Of a stretch of 64,000 bases of DNA, positions 9,684-17,849 are shown one piece after another. Position 1 is the stretch's first letter; the number at the start of each line of letters is the position of its first letter. This DNA comes from Halorientalis sp. LT38 (GTDB lineage Archaea > Halobacteriota > Halobacteria > Halobacteriales > Haloarculaceae). A program made the position numbers and the translations under genes. A model generated the notes under the pieces. The model made no database searches. It was not told the origin of the DNA and was given only the letters and a program-made list of their open reading frames with translations. The stretch covers positions 2,790,001-2,854,000 of the forward strand of contig NZ_JAYEZN010000001.1 in assembly GCF_037031225.1 (NCBI RefSeq). The letters run 5' to 3'.

Positions 9684-10922
9684 TCAGGCTTCCTCGAAAA
9701 GGTCCTCCCCATCGACCAGATGTTCGGCGACGGCGTCCATGTCGAGGGTCACGCCCAGCCCGGGCTCCTCCGGGACCTCGATGCGACCCGCCTCGATGAC
9801 GGTTTCCTCGACGAGGTCGCCCCACCAGTCCAGTTCGTAGGAGTGGAACTCGACGGCCAGCGAGTTCGGAATGGCGGTACCTACGTGGGCAGCGGCGACC
9901 GTCGCCACCGGCGAGGAGACGTTGTGCATGGCGACCGGCACGTAGTAGGTGTCCGCGAGGTCTGCGATCTTGCGGGTTTCGCGCATTCCACCGACCTTCG
10001 GCAGGTCCGGGGCGATCACGTCGACGGCCTGCTCTTCGAGGAGCCGGCGGTGGCCGTGTTTGCGGTAGACGTTCTCTCCGGCGGCGATGGGGACGGTCGT
10101 CGTCCGCGTGACCTCGCGCTGGGCGTCGTGGTTCTCGGGCGGGACCGGGTCCTCCAGCCACCAGACGTCCTCGTCTTCGAGGGTGCTGGCGAGTCGCTTC
10201 GCGCTCCCCGTCGAGAACGACCAGTGGCAGTCGAAGGCCACGTCCGCGCGGTCGCCGACCGCCTCGGTGACTGCCCGCACGATCTCGGTCTTGTGTTCGA
10301 TCTCGGGGTTGCGCAGGTGGCGGTTGGCGCGGTCTTTCTCCCCGCCCGAGCGCACGTCGAGGTCGAACTTCAGCGCGTCGTAGCCCAGGTCCTCGACGAC
10401 GCGTTCGGCTTCGTCGGCGTTGGCCGCGGGTTCGCGCTCTTCGCCCGCGTGGCAGTCGCAGTAGACCCGGACCTCGTCGCGGTACTTTCCGCCCAGCAAC
10501 TGGTAGGCGGGCACCTCGAGGATCTTCCCCGCGAGATCGTGCAGCGCCACCTCGATCCCCGAGATTGCGGTGACGGTGACGCCCGCGAGGGACCCCTCGC
10601 CGGACATCCGCTGGATCAGGTGTTCGTAGAGGCGGTCGATATCGAGGGGGTTCTCGCCGAGGAGGAAGGGCTTCATGCGGGCGATCAGCTCCGGGACGCC
10701 CGCGCCCCAGTAGGCCTCGCCGGTGCCGACGATCCCGGCGTCGGTGTAGACCCGGACGAGCGTCCACGGGAAGTTGCCGTCGACCATCGTGGTCTGGACG
10801 TCCGTGATCTCGACGTCACGGCCGCCGCCGCGTTTCGCCCGGCAGCCCATCGTCTCCGCGGAGAGGTCACGCATCGTATACTCCGCGTTGGGGTCGCGAA
10901 GCGTCTCGTAGTCGATTCCCAT
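9684..10922 (-). CDS. gad: D-gluconate/galactonate dehydratase-like enolase-superfamily enzyme
   Basis: 412 residues. Mandelate-racemase/muconate-lactonising subgroup. The N-terminal capping domain begins VEITDVQTTMVDG. The metal ligands appear in order in FDCHWSFS, WLEDPVPPEN and AAGENVYRKHGH; a conserved MHNVSSPV follows. Best fit is a sugar-acid dehydratase making 2-keto-3-deoxy-gluconate (KDG), the first committed step of the semi-phosphorylative Entner-Doudoroff route. An aldolase that could use the product lies two genes upstream on the same strand, and the GfcR regulator is close by. The exact acid (gluconate, galactonate or a pentonate) is not settled by sequence. TATA-like ttttactg lies about 25 bases before the start. 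Confidence 0.85.
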   Translation of the reverse strand: MGIDYETLRDPNAEYTMRDLSAETMGCRAKRGGGRDVEITDVQTTMVDGNFPWTLVRVYTDAGIVGTGEAYWGAGVPELIARMKPFLLGENPLDIDRLYEHLIQRMSGEGSLAGVTVTAISGIEVALHDLAGKILEVPAYQLLGGKYRDEVRVYCDCHAGEEREPAANADEAERVVEDLGYDALKFDLDVRSGGEKDRANRHLRNPEIEHKTEIVRAVTEAVGDRADVAFDCHWSFSTGSAKRLASTLEDEDVWWLEDPVPPENHDAQREVTRTTTVPIAAGENVYRKHGHRRLLEEQAVDVIAPDLPKVGGMRETRKIADLADTYYVPVAMHNVSSPVATVAAAHVGTAIPNSLAVEFHSYELDWWGDLVEETVIEAGRIEVPEEPGLGVTLDMDAVAEHLVDGEDLFEEA

Positions 10923-10985
10923 GGCCTCCGTTCCACGTCCGGACAGTAAAACGCGGGGGCGACCCGGTGACCAGTACCGGGCGAC

Positions 10986-11249
10986 CTACTTCTCGTCGTC
11001 TTCGACCAGTGCGTCGAGTTCCCGTCTGAGATCGTGGCGCTCGGAGTCGATGTCGGCGTTGAGCCGCTTGATGAAGACGACGAACAGCATGGCGAGGCTG
11101 ACGAAGACCAGCAACACGGCGACGAAGGCGGCGACCAGCTGGACGGCCTGACTGTCCCGGGTCGCGGCCACGATCACCATCCCGATCCCGAAAAACAGCG
11201 TCACGACCACGGCGGGCGTCCCGACGAAGCGACCGATCGACCGCAACAT
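10986..11249 (-). CDS. Small membrane protein, two TM helices
   Basis: 87 residues from the ATG that gives MLRSIGRFVGTPAVV; a start 10 codons earlier is possible but adds a non-conserved-looking leader. Two hydrophobic segments, at about residues 8-29 and 34-58, are followed by an acidic, charged helix (ERHDLRRELDALVEDDEK) that is probably cytoplasmic. It lies between the aldolase and dehydratase genes on the same strand. No family recognised; a sugar-metabolism role is not implied by position alone. Confidence 0.65.
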   Translation of the reverse strand: MLRSIGRFVGTPAVVVTLFFGIGMVIVAATRDSQAVQLVAAFVAVLLVFVSLAMLFVVFIKRLNADIDSERHDLRRELDALVEDDEK

Positions 11250-11306
11250 GCTCTCGACTGGCCCCGGCAGCGCTATCAACGTTTGGGGTCGTTCGCCGTC
11301 GCGGGG

Positions 11307-12215
11307 TCAGAGCAGTCCCAGGTCCCGGAGGTCGCCCTCGAGGGCCTGGCGATCTCTCTCGTCCATCCGCCGGAGCGGGCGACGGAGCCCACCGACGTCG
11401 AAGTCGAGGTCCCGCAGCGAGAGGGCGGTCTTGACGCCGGCCATGTAGGAGCCTCGGCCCATCGCGTCCCGGACGTCGTAGACCGTGCTCTGGAGCTCCT
11501 GGGCGCGGTCCTCTTCGCCCGCCTGGTAGGCCTCGTAGAGGTCGACGACGAGTTCCGGGAAGACGTTGGCGACGGCGCTGACCAGGCCCGAACAGCCGAT
11601 CTCGAGGCCGGGAAAGAGGAGGGAGTCGGACCCGGCGAGGAAGCTCAACTCGGGGTGGCGGTCGATGGCCTGTGCGAGCCAGGGCACGTCCTTGCTGGAG
11701 TCTTTGAGGCCCGCAACCCCCTCGATCTCGGCGATCTCCCCGAGCGCGGAGAGGGAGAGCGCGTTCCCGGTCCGGGGCGGGATGTGGTAGACGTAGACGG
11801 GCACGTCCACGGCGTCGGCGATCCGGCGGTAGTGATCGACGGCCGCCGCGTCGTCGAGCGGGTAGTAGTACGGCGTGACGGCGATGACGCCGTCGGCGCC
11901 GGCCTCGGCGGCGTGCTCGGCGTTCGCGACCGACTCCCGGGTACTGGGCGCGCCGACGCCGGGGAGGACCGGCACCGAGTCGATCTCGTCCACGACGGCC
12001 TCGACGACGCGGCGGCGTTCCTCGGTCGTCAGCAGGACGAACTCGCCGTTCGTGCCGAGCGGGAAGACGCCGTGACAGCCGCCCTCGACGACGAACCGGG
12101 CGTGGGCCGCTGAGGCCTCCGGGTCGACGGCCTCGTCGTCGAAGGCCGTGACGGTCGGGGGGACCACACCGTGCAGGGAGAGCGGATCGGCGCTCCCGGT
12201 GGTCGAATCTGCCAT
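11307..12215 (-). CDS. kdgA: DapA-family aldolase, probable KDG/KDPG aldolase
   Basis: 302 residues, the length of a DHDPS/N-acetylneuraminate-lyase family TIM barrel. The Schiff-base lysine is K171 in GLKDSS, the catalytic tyrosine is Y143 in YHIPPRTG, and the carboxylate-binding loop GTNGEF is at 54-59. With a sugar-acid dehydratase and gfcR nearby it most likely cleaves 2-keto-3-deoxy-(6-phospho)gluconate to pyruvate and glyceraldehyde (3-phosphate), rather than making dihydrodipicolinate. The ATG was chosen because a TATA-like cctatta (minus strand, 12241-12247) lies 27 bases upstream and longer frames run into the next promoter. The pathway assignment is inference from context. Confidence 0.85.
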   Translation of the reverse strand: MADSTTGSADPLSLHGVVPPTVTAFDDEAVDPEASAAHARFVVEGGCHGVFPLGTNGEFVLLTTEERRRVVEAVVDEIDSVPVLPGVGAPSTRESVANAEHAAEAGADGVIAVTPYYYPLDDAAAVDHYRRIADAVDVPVYVYHIPPRTGNALSLSALGEIAEIEGVAGLKDSSKDVPWLAQAIDRHPELSFLAGSDSLLFPGLEIGCSGLVSAVANVFPELVVDLYEAYQAGEEDRAQELQSTVYDVRDAMGRGSYMAGVKTALSLRDLDFDVGGLRRPLRRMDERDRQALEGDLRDLGLL

Positions 12216-12345
12216 CGTCGACTCGTCCACGCCCGGTCGGTAATAGGTTCCCCCGCGGGCGGACGCGCCCCGCCGGCGACGGTCCGAGGTTCTTTTTCGG
12301 GAGTGAGTTAACTTTTTGGCGCTGGAGCCGGTAGGGGAGAGCAAG

Positions 12346-12642
12346 ATGTGCGACATCGAAATCAGCCGCTCGCTCGCGGCACGGGTCGGGGCCCAGGAGG
12401 CACACGTCGGCGTGCGGGAGGGAGAGACGGTACGTGACGTCATCGACCGCCTCGCGGCGCTCTATGGCTCCCAGGTACAGAGCGGGATCCTCGACGGCAA
12501 CCGACTTCGCTCGGACGTCATCGCCGTCCGCAATCCCGACGCGGAACACGAACCGGTGACGGCGGACTCGGAACTCACGCCGGGCGACGCCCTGGAGTTC
12601 CACCTCACCTCCGAACACGAGAAAGTCAGCGGCTCCGCCTGA
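12346..12642 (+). CDS. Beta-grasp (MoaD/ThiS-like) protein without C-terminal diglycine
   Basis: 98 residues from ATG (MCDIEISRS). The pattern VREGETVRDVIDRLAALYG, then SDVIAVRNPD, then LTPGDALEFHLTS resembles the ubiquitin-like beta-grasp fold of MoaD/ThiS. The chain ends SEHEKVSGSA, with no GG, so it is unlikely to be a sulfur carrier or protein modifier unless it is a relic. A gttaac TATA-like element lies about 33 bases upstream. Divergent from the aldolase gene. Function unknown. Confidence 0.6.
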   Translation: MCDIEISRSLAARVGAQEAHVGVREGETVRDVIDRLAALYGSQVQSGILDGNRLRSDVIAVRNPDAEHEPVTADSELTPGDALEFHLTSEHEKVSGSA

Positions 12643-12708
12643 CCCGGGTTCCCGACCGCCGACGCGCGCGGCCGAACGCTTTTCACTTCGCTCGACTAAC
12701 CTTTTGGT

Positions 12709-12918
12709 ATGCGCTCCCGCATCCTCCAGTGGCTCGGCATCCGCGCCGGTGACCAGGACGGCGACGACGAGGAGTCGGCGGACAGTCGCTTCGTCCCGTC
12801 CGTCCTCGACGCGTCCGTCCGCTACGCACACGGTGGGGCCAACACGGGGGCCGAGCGTGAGATCGCCCACCTCCAGGCGAAAGGGGAGGAACTCGAAGAA
12901 CTGCGACGCGAGGAGTGA
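12709..12918 (+). CDS. Small acidic hypothetical protein
   Basis: 69 residues. An N-terminal amphipathic stretch (MRSRILQWLGIRAG) is followed by an acidic linker and a charged helix (AEREIAHLQAKGEELEELRREE) that could form a short coiled coil. Codon use is typical for the genome. No family recognised. Its stop lies just before the stop of the convergent HAD gene, which supports it as a true gene. Confidence 0.6.
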   Translation: MRSRILQWLGIRAGDQDGDDEESADSRFVPSVLDASVRYAHGGANTGAEREIAHLQAKGEELEELRREE

Positions 12919-12921
12919 CGA

Positions 12922-14202
12922 TCACGAGTCCAGTCGTGCCAGCCGATTCAGCGCGTAGATCGTCGCCAGTACGTCCGTCGCGTCGCCCGGATCGAAGACG
13001 AGTTCGTCAGTCCCAACGACGTGTGCCAACACGTCGCGGGAGGCGTGGTCCGGGGCGGCCGCGATGCCGGCGTCGTTCGCCGCGGCCCACTCCATCACCC
13101 GGAGGTCGCTCTTCGAGTCGCCCATCACGAGCGAGAAGGGGTCGTCGATCCCGAGCACGTCGAGGGCCGCCTCGACGCCGGCCACCTTGTTGAGTTCGAG
13201 GCTCCCGATCTCGGCCGCGTCGGCCTCGTAGTAGGCCACGTCGATCCGCTCGAAGACCGCCGCGACGGGGTCGGGTACGTCCGCCGGATCGTGGTCGACC
13301 GTCTCCCCCGTCCCTTCCAGCACGCCCCGGATCTCCGGGTCCTCTGCGGCGTAGTACGCTCGCGCCCACGCGCCGGCGGTCTCGGGGTCGGCGGTCTCGG
13401 CGTCTCCCGCGTCCCCATCCGCGCCGACTTCGGACAGCACCGCCTCGCCGAGCAGGTCGAGCATGTAGACCAGCGCCTCGTCGATCACCGCCCGGGCCTG
13501 GGTGCTCCCCGTCTCGAAGTTCGGCTTCATGGTGACGTTGAACTCGTTGCCCTGGAGGTGACAGCCCCGCCGGAGGGCCTCGGGAGCTTCGGAGAGGACG
13601 CGGGAGCGCACGGCGTCGAAGACCGCCCGGATCTCGTCGTCGAGGTCCGCGTAGAGGAGTTGCTTGGTGTCGCCGCCGTGGCCGGGGGTGAAGACGCCGG
13701 TGCCGGCCTCGTAGACGACGCTCACGTCCCCGGAGTGGACGAGTTCGTTGCCCAGCCCCTGGATCAGGAAGCCCTTGACGTTCTCGAGGGTCTGGCCGGT
13801 GCAGACGACGATGGGCGTCCCGGCCTCGTGGAACTCCGTCAGGATGTGCAGCGTGTCGCGGGGGATCTCGTTGTCCGTGCGACCGGCCGACCGGAGGGTC
13901 TCGTCCACGTCGAGCACCAGCACGTTGACGGCCCGCCCGTACTCCGTGTAGAGGTCCAGCGCGGTGAAGGCCTGCTCGCGGGTGGCGGTCGCGGCGACCT
14001 CGGCGAAGGTCTCGCCGACGTCGGGGAAGGCCTCGCGGATCTCGTCTTTGCCGGCGGCGAGCTCCTCGCTGGCGTTCTGCCAGTGTTCGAGGGCCACCCG
14101 GGAGTCGACGGGGGGAAACAGGTCGACGAAGTCCTGGTAGGCCCGGAGCCGTCCGGTGTCGAAGTCCGCGAACAGCCGGTAGAGCTGGTCGTACCGCTCC
14201 AT
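12922..14202 (-). CDS. HAD-superfamily phosphatase
   Basis: 426 residues. HAD motif I is LVLDVDETL near residue 95 (nucleophile Asp), motif II is IVVCTGQT, and motif IV is LVMGDSKSDL near residue 385. A helical N-terminal domain of about 85 residues precedes the catalytic core. The long cap resembles sugar-phosphatase types (sucrose- or trehalose-phosphatase-like), but the substrate is unknown. ATG chosen at MERYDQLYRLF, where family-like sequence begins; the open frame continues upstream but overlaps the gfcR gene on the other strand. Divergent from gfcR, so co-regulation with sugar metabolism is possible. Confidence 0.8.
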   Translation of the reverse strand: MERYDQLYRLFADFDTGRLRAYQDFVDLFPPVDSRVALEHWQNASEELAAGKDEIREAFPDVGETFAEVAATATREQAFTALDLYTEYGRAVNVLVLDVDETLRSAGRTDNEIPRDTLHILTEFHEAGTPIVVCTGQTLENVKGFLIQGLGNELVHSGDVSVVYEAGTGVFTPGHGGDTKQLLYADLDDEIRAVFDAVRSRVLSEAPEALRRGCHLQGNEFNVTMKPNFETGSTQARAVIDEALVYMLDLLGEAVLSEVGADGDAGDAETADPETAGAWARAYYAAEDPEIRGVLEGTGETVDHDPADVPDPVAAVFERIDVAYYEADAAEIGSLELNKVAGVEAALDVLGIDDPFSLVMGDSKSDLRVMEWAAANDAGIAAAPDHASRDVLAHVVGTDELVFDPGDATDVLATIYALNRLARLDS

Positions 14203-14335
14203 GCCTTCGATTCCGTCGCGGACGGGCAAAAGGCTGCGGGGGCGGCGCGTCGATCCGCGAGCGTTCGCCGATCCCGGTGACGGAGCCGTCGCCACGGGAA
14301 AAAGGCCATTACCGGCGGCGGCGAACGGGACAGGT

Positions 14336-14971
14336 ATGAAGAACATCGACGATCTGATGACCAGCGCGGCGGAGCTGGCCGAGCGCGGTCTCTCGAAGGG
14401 TGAGATCGCGGACGAGTTGAACGTCTCCCGCGAGACCGCGAGCTGGCTGGTCGAGCGCAGCGACGGCCCCCAGACGACCCCGGAGCAGGACGTGAGCGGC
14501 GGCCCCGAGGACATCCACGTCGACTGGAGCGCGATCGGTCGGGACTCGAACCGGCTGTGGCATATCGGCTCGACGATGGCCGATCTCCTCCTGAAGCAGG
14601 GCGAGGAAGTCGACCTGACCATCGGGATCGAGAAGGCCGGCGCGCCGCTGGCGACGGCGGTCGCGCGCGAACTCGACACGGACCTGGCGACCTACGCGCC
14701 GCGCAAACACCAGTGGGACGACGACGACATGGCGGATCTCGGTGGAACCTTCTCCCGGAACTTCGCGGGCATCCGCGACCGGGAGTGCTACGTCGTCGAC
14801 GACACCATCACGAGCGGGACGACGATGACGGAAACGGTGCAGGCCATTCGCGAGCAGGGCGGCGAACCGATCGCCTGCGTCGTCCTCGTCGACAAGCAGG
14901 GCGTCTCGGACATCGAGGGCGTCCCCGTCTACTCGCTGGTGCAGGTCATCCGCGTCGGCAACGACGAGTAG
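14336..14971 (+). CDS. gfcR: GfcR, PRTase-fold regulator of glucose/fructose catabolism
   Basis: 211 residues. An N-terminal helix-turn-helix (residues about 1-40, GLSKGEIADELNVSRETASWLVER) is fused to an orotate-phosphoribosyltransferase-like domain with the PRPP loop YVVDDTITSGTTM. This architecture is GfcR, long misannotated as PyrE2. In Haloferax it activates semi-phosphorylative Entner-Doudoroff genes, probably by sensing a phosphorylated intermediate through the PRTase pocket. Here it sits close to a sugar-acid dehydratase and an aldolase that are its expected targets, and 41 bases before a TrmB gene. A ccattacc TATA-like box lies about 25 bases before the ATG. Confidence 0.92.
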   Translation: MKNIDDLMTSAAELAERGLSKGEIADELNVSRETASWLVERSDGPQTTPEQDVSGGPEDIHVDWSAIGRDSNRLWHIGSTMADLLLKQGEEVDLTIGIEKAGAPLATAVARELDTDLATYAPRKHQWDDDDMADLGGTFSRNFAGIRDRECYVVDDTITSGTTMTETVQAIREQGGEPIACVVLVDKQGVSDIEGVPVYSLVQVIRVGNDE

Positions 14972-15012
14972 AAGGGACACACTGATTTGACTCGTCGGCG
15001 TGAGCACGGACG

Positions 15013-16062
15013 ATGAGCGAGGACCTCCACGCCGCGCTGTCACGGGTCGCCGACCGGTTCGACTTCGGCGAGTACGAGGCCACGGCCTACCTCACGATCG
15101 TCGAACACGGGCAGCTCACCGCCGCCGAGATCGCGGAGCGAACGGACATCCCCCAGCCCCGCGTCTACGACACCGTCCGCGACCTCGCCGACCTCGGCCT
15201 CGTCGAACTCCAGGAGTCCCGCCCGATGCGCGTGCTGGCGGTCGACCCCGAGACGGCCTTCGCCGACTTCCAGTCCTCGCTCGACGACCTCGTCGACGAC
15301 CTCTCGGCTCGCTACACCGCCCCCGCTCGGGACACCGAGGCGGTCTCCCTGATCAAGTCCCGCTCGACGATCCTGCGCTATCTCGAAGAGATCGTCGGCG
15401 CCGCCGAGTACGAACTGATCCTCTCGCTCGACACCGAGTTGCTCGACCGGTTCGCCGACGATCTGCGGGCGAAACACGAGGACGGCGTCGCGATCGAACT
15501 CCTCCTGTCCCCGGCCGCGGACGTGCCTCCGGCCGACGAGTTCGACTACCTCGATATCGCCACGACGGTCAGAGCCCGCCGGGGGATCACCACGCCCGTC
15601 GTCGCCGTCGCCGACGGGAACTACTCGATCTACGCCACCCAGGACGCGCTGCAGGGCGACCGCGACCGCTACGGCGTCATCTTCAACCGCTCGGAACTGG
15701 GCTTTCTCGTCTCCGGCTTTCTCAACACCGTCCTCTGGACGACCGCCGAGACCGTCACCGAGGGCGACGACGACCGCCCGTTCCCGCGCCGCTACGCGAC
15801 CATCCGCCGCTGTATCTCGGACCTGCGGGGCGCCGAGGGCGACTTCTACGCCTCCATCGAGGGCCGCGACGTGGTGACCGGCGACGAGGCGGTGATCGAG
15901 GGCCCCATCGATCAGGCCGCTTTCGGCGCCGGCCGCGAGACGGCGACGCTGCTCGTCGAGACCGAGGACGGCCCCGTCGAGGTCGGCGGCCAGGTCGCCG
16001 CGCTCGAGGACGTCGAGGCCCACGAGATCCGGATCGGTGAGGGCAGTCCGCCGGGCGTGTAA
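15013..16062 (+). CDS. trmB: TrmB-family sugar-responsive transcriptional regulator
   Basis: 349 residues. An N-terminal winged helix (residues about 15-75: YEATAYLTIVEHGQLTAAEIAERTDIPQP region) is followed by an effector domain with the TrmB-type middle segment (SLIKSRSTILRYLEEIVGAAEYELIL) and a C-terminal beta domain. The length and three-part layout match the global glucose-responsive TrmB of haloarchaea, which controls glycolytic and gluconeogenic genes. The 41-base gap after gfcR has only a weak tgatttgac as a possible TATA, so co-transcription with gfcR is possible. Orthology to global TrmB is likely but not proven. Confidence 0.88.
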   Translation: MSEDLHAALSRVADRFDFGEYEATAYLTIVEHGQLTAAEIAERTDIPQPRVYDTVRDLADLGLVELQESRPMRVLAVDPETAFADFQSSLDDLVDDLSARYTAPARDTEAVSLIKSRSTILRYLEEIVGAAEYELILSLDTELLDRFADDLRAKHEDGVAIELLLSPAADVPPADEFDYLDIATTVRARRGITTPVVAVADGNYSIYATQDALQGDRDRYGVIFNRSELGFLVSGFLNTVLWTTAETVTEGDDDRPFPRRYATIRRCISDLRGAEGDFYASIEGRDVVTGDEAVIEGPIDQAAFGAGRETATLLVETEDGPVEVGGQVAALEDVEAHEIRIGEGSPPGV

Positions 16063-16087
16063 GTCACGGATTGCGATCGGGGCCGAC

Positions 16088-16097
16088 GCTTTTTACG
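16088..16097 (+). promoter_or_regulatory. TATA box of the FNT transporter gene
   Basis: ctttttacgc is the only AT-rich stretch in the gap after the TrmB gene. It lies about 27 bases before the ATG at 16119, which supports that start over an upstream in-frame GTG or ATG. Confidence 0.5.
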
Positions 16098-16118
16098 CCG
16101 GACGTGGACCCGAGTCCA

Positions 16119-17075
16119 ATGGGAGACGATCCGCGGCCCTCGGCGGAGGGCGACGAGTCCGCCGACCGGACGAGTCCGACCACCCCGGACGCACCCGAGA
16201 TGGGCGCGACCGTGTCGGACCGGTTCGAGACCCACGAGGTGTTCCAGCGGATCCTCGCCGCCGCGGACGCCGAGGCGACGACGGGGGTCCGGACGCTGTT
16301 TTTCAGCGCGCTCGCCGCCGGCTTCGCCATCACGCTCACGTTCCTCCTCTACGCGTCGCTCACGGCCGCGACCGGGGGCGATCCGATCGGGAGCGCCCTG
16401 CTGTACCCGCTCGGGTTCGTCTACATCGTCGTCGGGCGCTACCAGCTCTACACCGAGAACACGCTCCCGCCGGTGGTGCTGGTGCTCGACCGACTCGCGA
16501 GCGTCCCGCGGCTCCTGCGGACCTGGGCCGTCGTGTTGGTCGGGAACTTCGCCGGCGGCGGGCTCGGCGCCCTCTTCCTCGCCGCGACCGGCGTCTTTCC
16601 GCCCGAGGCCGCGGCGTCGGCGACCGCGATCGCCAGCAAAGGTGTCTCGACCCCATTCTGGGACCTCCTCTTCAAGGGAAGCGTCGCCGGCCTGCTCGTC
16701 GCCGGGGTCGTCTGGGTGGTCTACGCCGTTCAGGACTCCATCTCGCGGGTCGTCCTCGTCTACATCGCCTTCCTCGGGATCCCGCTGGGGAACCTGTTCC
16801 ACGTCGCCGTCTCCTTTACCGAACTCGTCTACCTCGTCGCCGTCGGCCAGGGGCAGCCGCTCGCGGGGTTCGTCGGGTTCGTCCTGCCGGTCTTGCTCGG
16901 CAACACGCTCGGCGGCGTCCTGCTCGTGTCCGTAGTCAACTACTTCCAGACGACCGAACGGCGAGTCGCCGAGGCCCGCGAGGACGGCCTGCAACGGCGG
17001 CTCTCGCGCCGCGAGTGGCTGCTCGGGCGGCGCGCTGGACGGTCCTACGTGCCGCGACGGCGGCGAGAAAACTGA
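16119..17075 (+). CDS. Formate/nitrite transporter (FNT) family membrane protein
   Basis: 318 residues. A charged cytoplasmic N terminus of about 60 residues, rich in Asp/Glu/Pro, is followed by six hydrophobic helices. FNT-type features are the Gly-rich helix LLYPLGFVYIVVGRYQLYTENTL and the later GIPLGNLFHVAVSF and LGNTLGGVLLVSVVNYF segments. It is closest in pattern to the YfdC-like branch, whose substrate (formate, nitrite, bicarbonate or another small anion) is unclear. Basic C terminus. Convergent with psmB. Confidence 0.85.
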   Translation: MGDDPRPSAEGDESADRTSPTTPDAPEMGATVSDRFETHEVFQRILAAADAEATTGVRTLFFSALAAGFAITLTFLLYASLTAATGGDPIGSALLYPLGFVYIVVGRYQLYTENTLPPVVLVLDRLASVPRLLRTWAVVLVGNFAGGGLGALFLAATGVFPPEAAASATAIASKGVSTPFWDLLFKGSVAGLLVAGVVWVVYAVQDSISRVVLVYIAFLGIPLGNLFHVAVSFTELVYLVAVGQGQPLAGFVGFVLPVLLGNTLGGVLLVSVVNYFQTTERRVAEAREDGLQRRLSRREWLLGRRAGRSYVPRRRREN

Positions 17076-17135
17076 GCGGCCGGCGAGTCCGGCGCCGCGG
17101 TCGGCGCCGGTGGAAAAACGAGCGCGCGGACGGTC

Positions 17136-17849
17136 TCAGAGCAGGTCGTCGTACTCGTAGGTGTCGATCTCGACGCCCTCGCCGGTGACCTCGGCGATGA
17201 CGAGGCCGTTACCGGAGCCGGTGTCGCGCTCGGCGGCCGCGCTGACCGCGTCGGCGGCGACGGTCGTCGCCTCGTCCATCGAGAGGTCGTCCTCGTACTG
17301 GCTCTCGAGGGTCCCGTACGCGACCGTGAGGCCGGAGCCCGTGACGGTGTAGTCGTCCTCCATCACGCCGCCGGCGGGGTCGATGCTGAAGACGTGGCTG
17401 CCCTCGTCGTCGACGCCCCCGAGGATCGGGTTGATCGCGAAGAAGGGGCCGCCGCGGGCGAAGTTACCCGCGAGCGTCGCCAGCGCCTCGATGCTGATGT
17501 CCTCGCCGCGGCGGGCCTCGTAGAGGTTGACCTCCGCGCGCAGCGAGCGGATGAAGGACTGGGCACCGCCCACGGAGCCCACGAGCGTCAGCGCCGCGGT
17601 CGGGTGGATCTGCTCTACCTTCTGGACGTTCTTGTTCGAGACGAACCGGCCGCCCAGCGACGCGCGGCGGTCGGTCGCCACGACGACGCCGTCGTCCGTC
17701 GTGATGCCGATCGTGGTCGTCCCGGTCTCGTTGACCTTCTCGTTGTCCTTGTCGGTCGTGTTGGGCAGCGTCCCGAGCTCGGGTTCGTAGGGGTTCTGCA
17801 GCCCCTCCTCCAGGCTCGGTGCGCCGCCGACTGGGTTCATGTCGGTCAT
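17136..17849 (-). CDS. psmB: 20S proteasome subunit beta
   Basis: 237 residues. A 43-residue acidic propeptide ends ETG before T44 (TTTIGITTDDGVV), the autocatalytic N-terminal threonine nucleophile of the mature subunit. DRRAS, the catalytic lysine region NKNVQK and the serine-rich GSVGGAQSF segment follow family order. It forms the inner heptameric rings of the cytoplasmic 20S proteasome. The ATG overlaps the psmA TGA by three bases, so translation of the two subunits is coupled. Confidence 0.97.
   Translation of the reverse strand: MTDMNPVGGAPSLEEGLQNPYEPELGTLPNTTDKDNEKVNETGTTTIGITTDDGVVVATDRRASLGGRFVSNKNVQKVEQIHPTAALTLVGSVGGAQSFIRSLRAEVNLYEARRGEDISIEALATLAGNFARGGPFFAINPILGGVDDEGSHVFSIDPAGGVMEDDYTVTGSGLTVAYGTLESQYEDDLSMDEATTVAADAVSAAAERDTGSGNGLVIAEVTGEGVEIDTYEYDDLL

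Noticed and set aside
17076-17135. ggaaaaacgag near psmB as another cassette core
   Set aside because: It matches only a few bases of the core, with no hairpin arms and no duplicated gene end.
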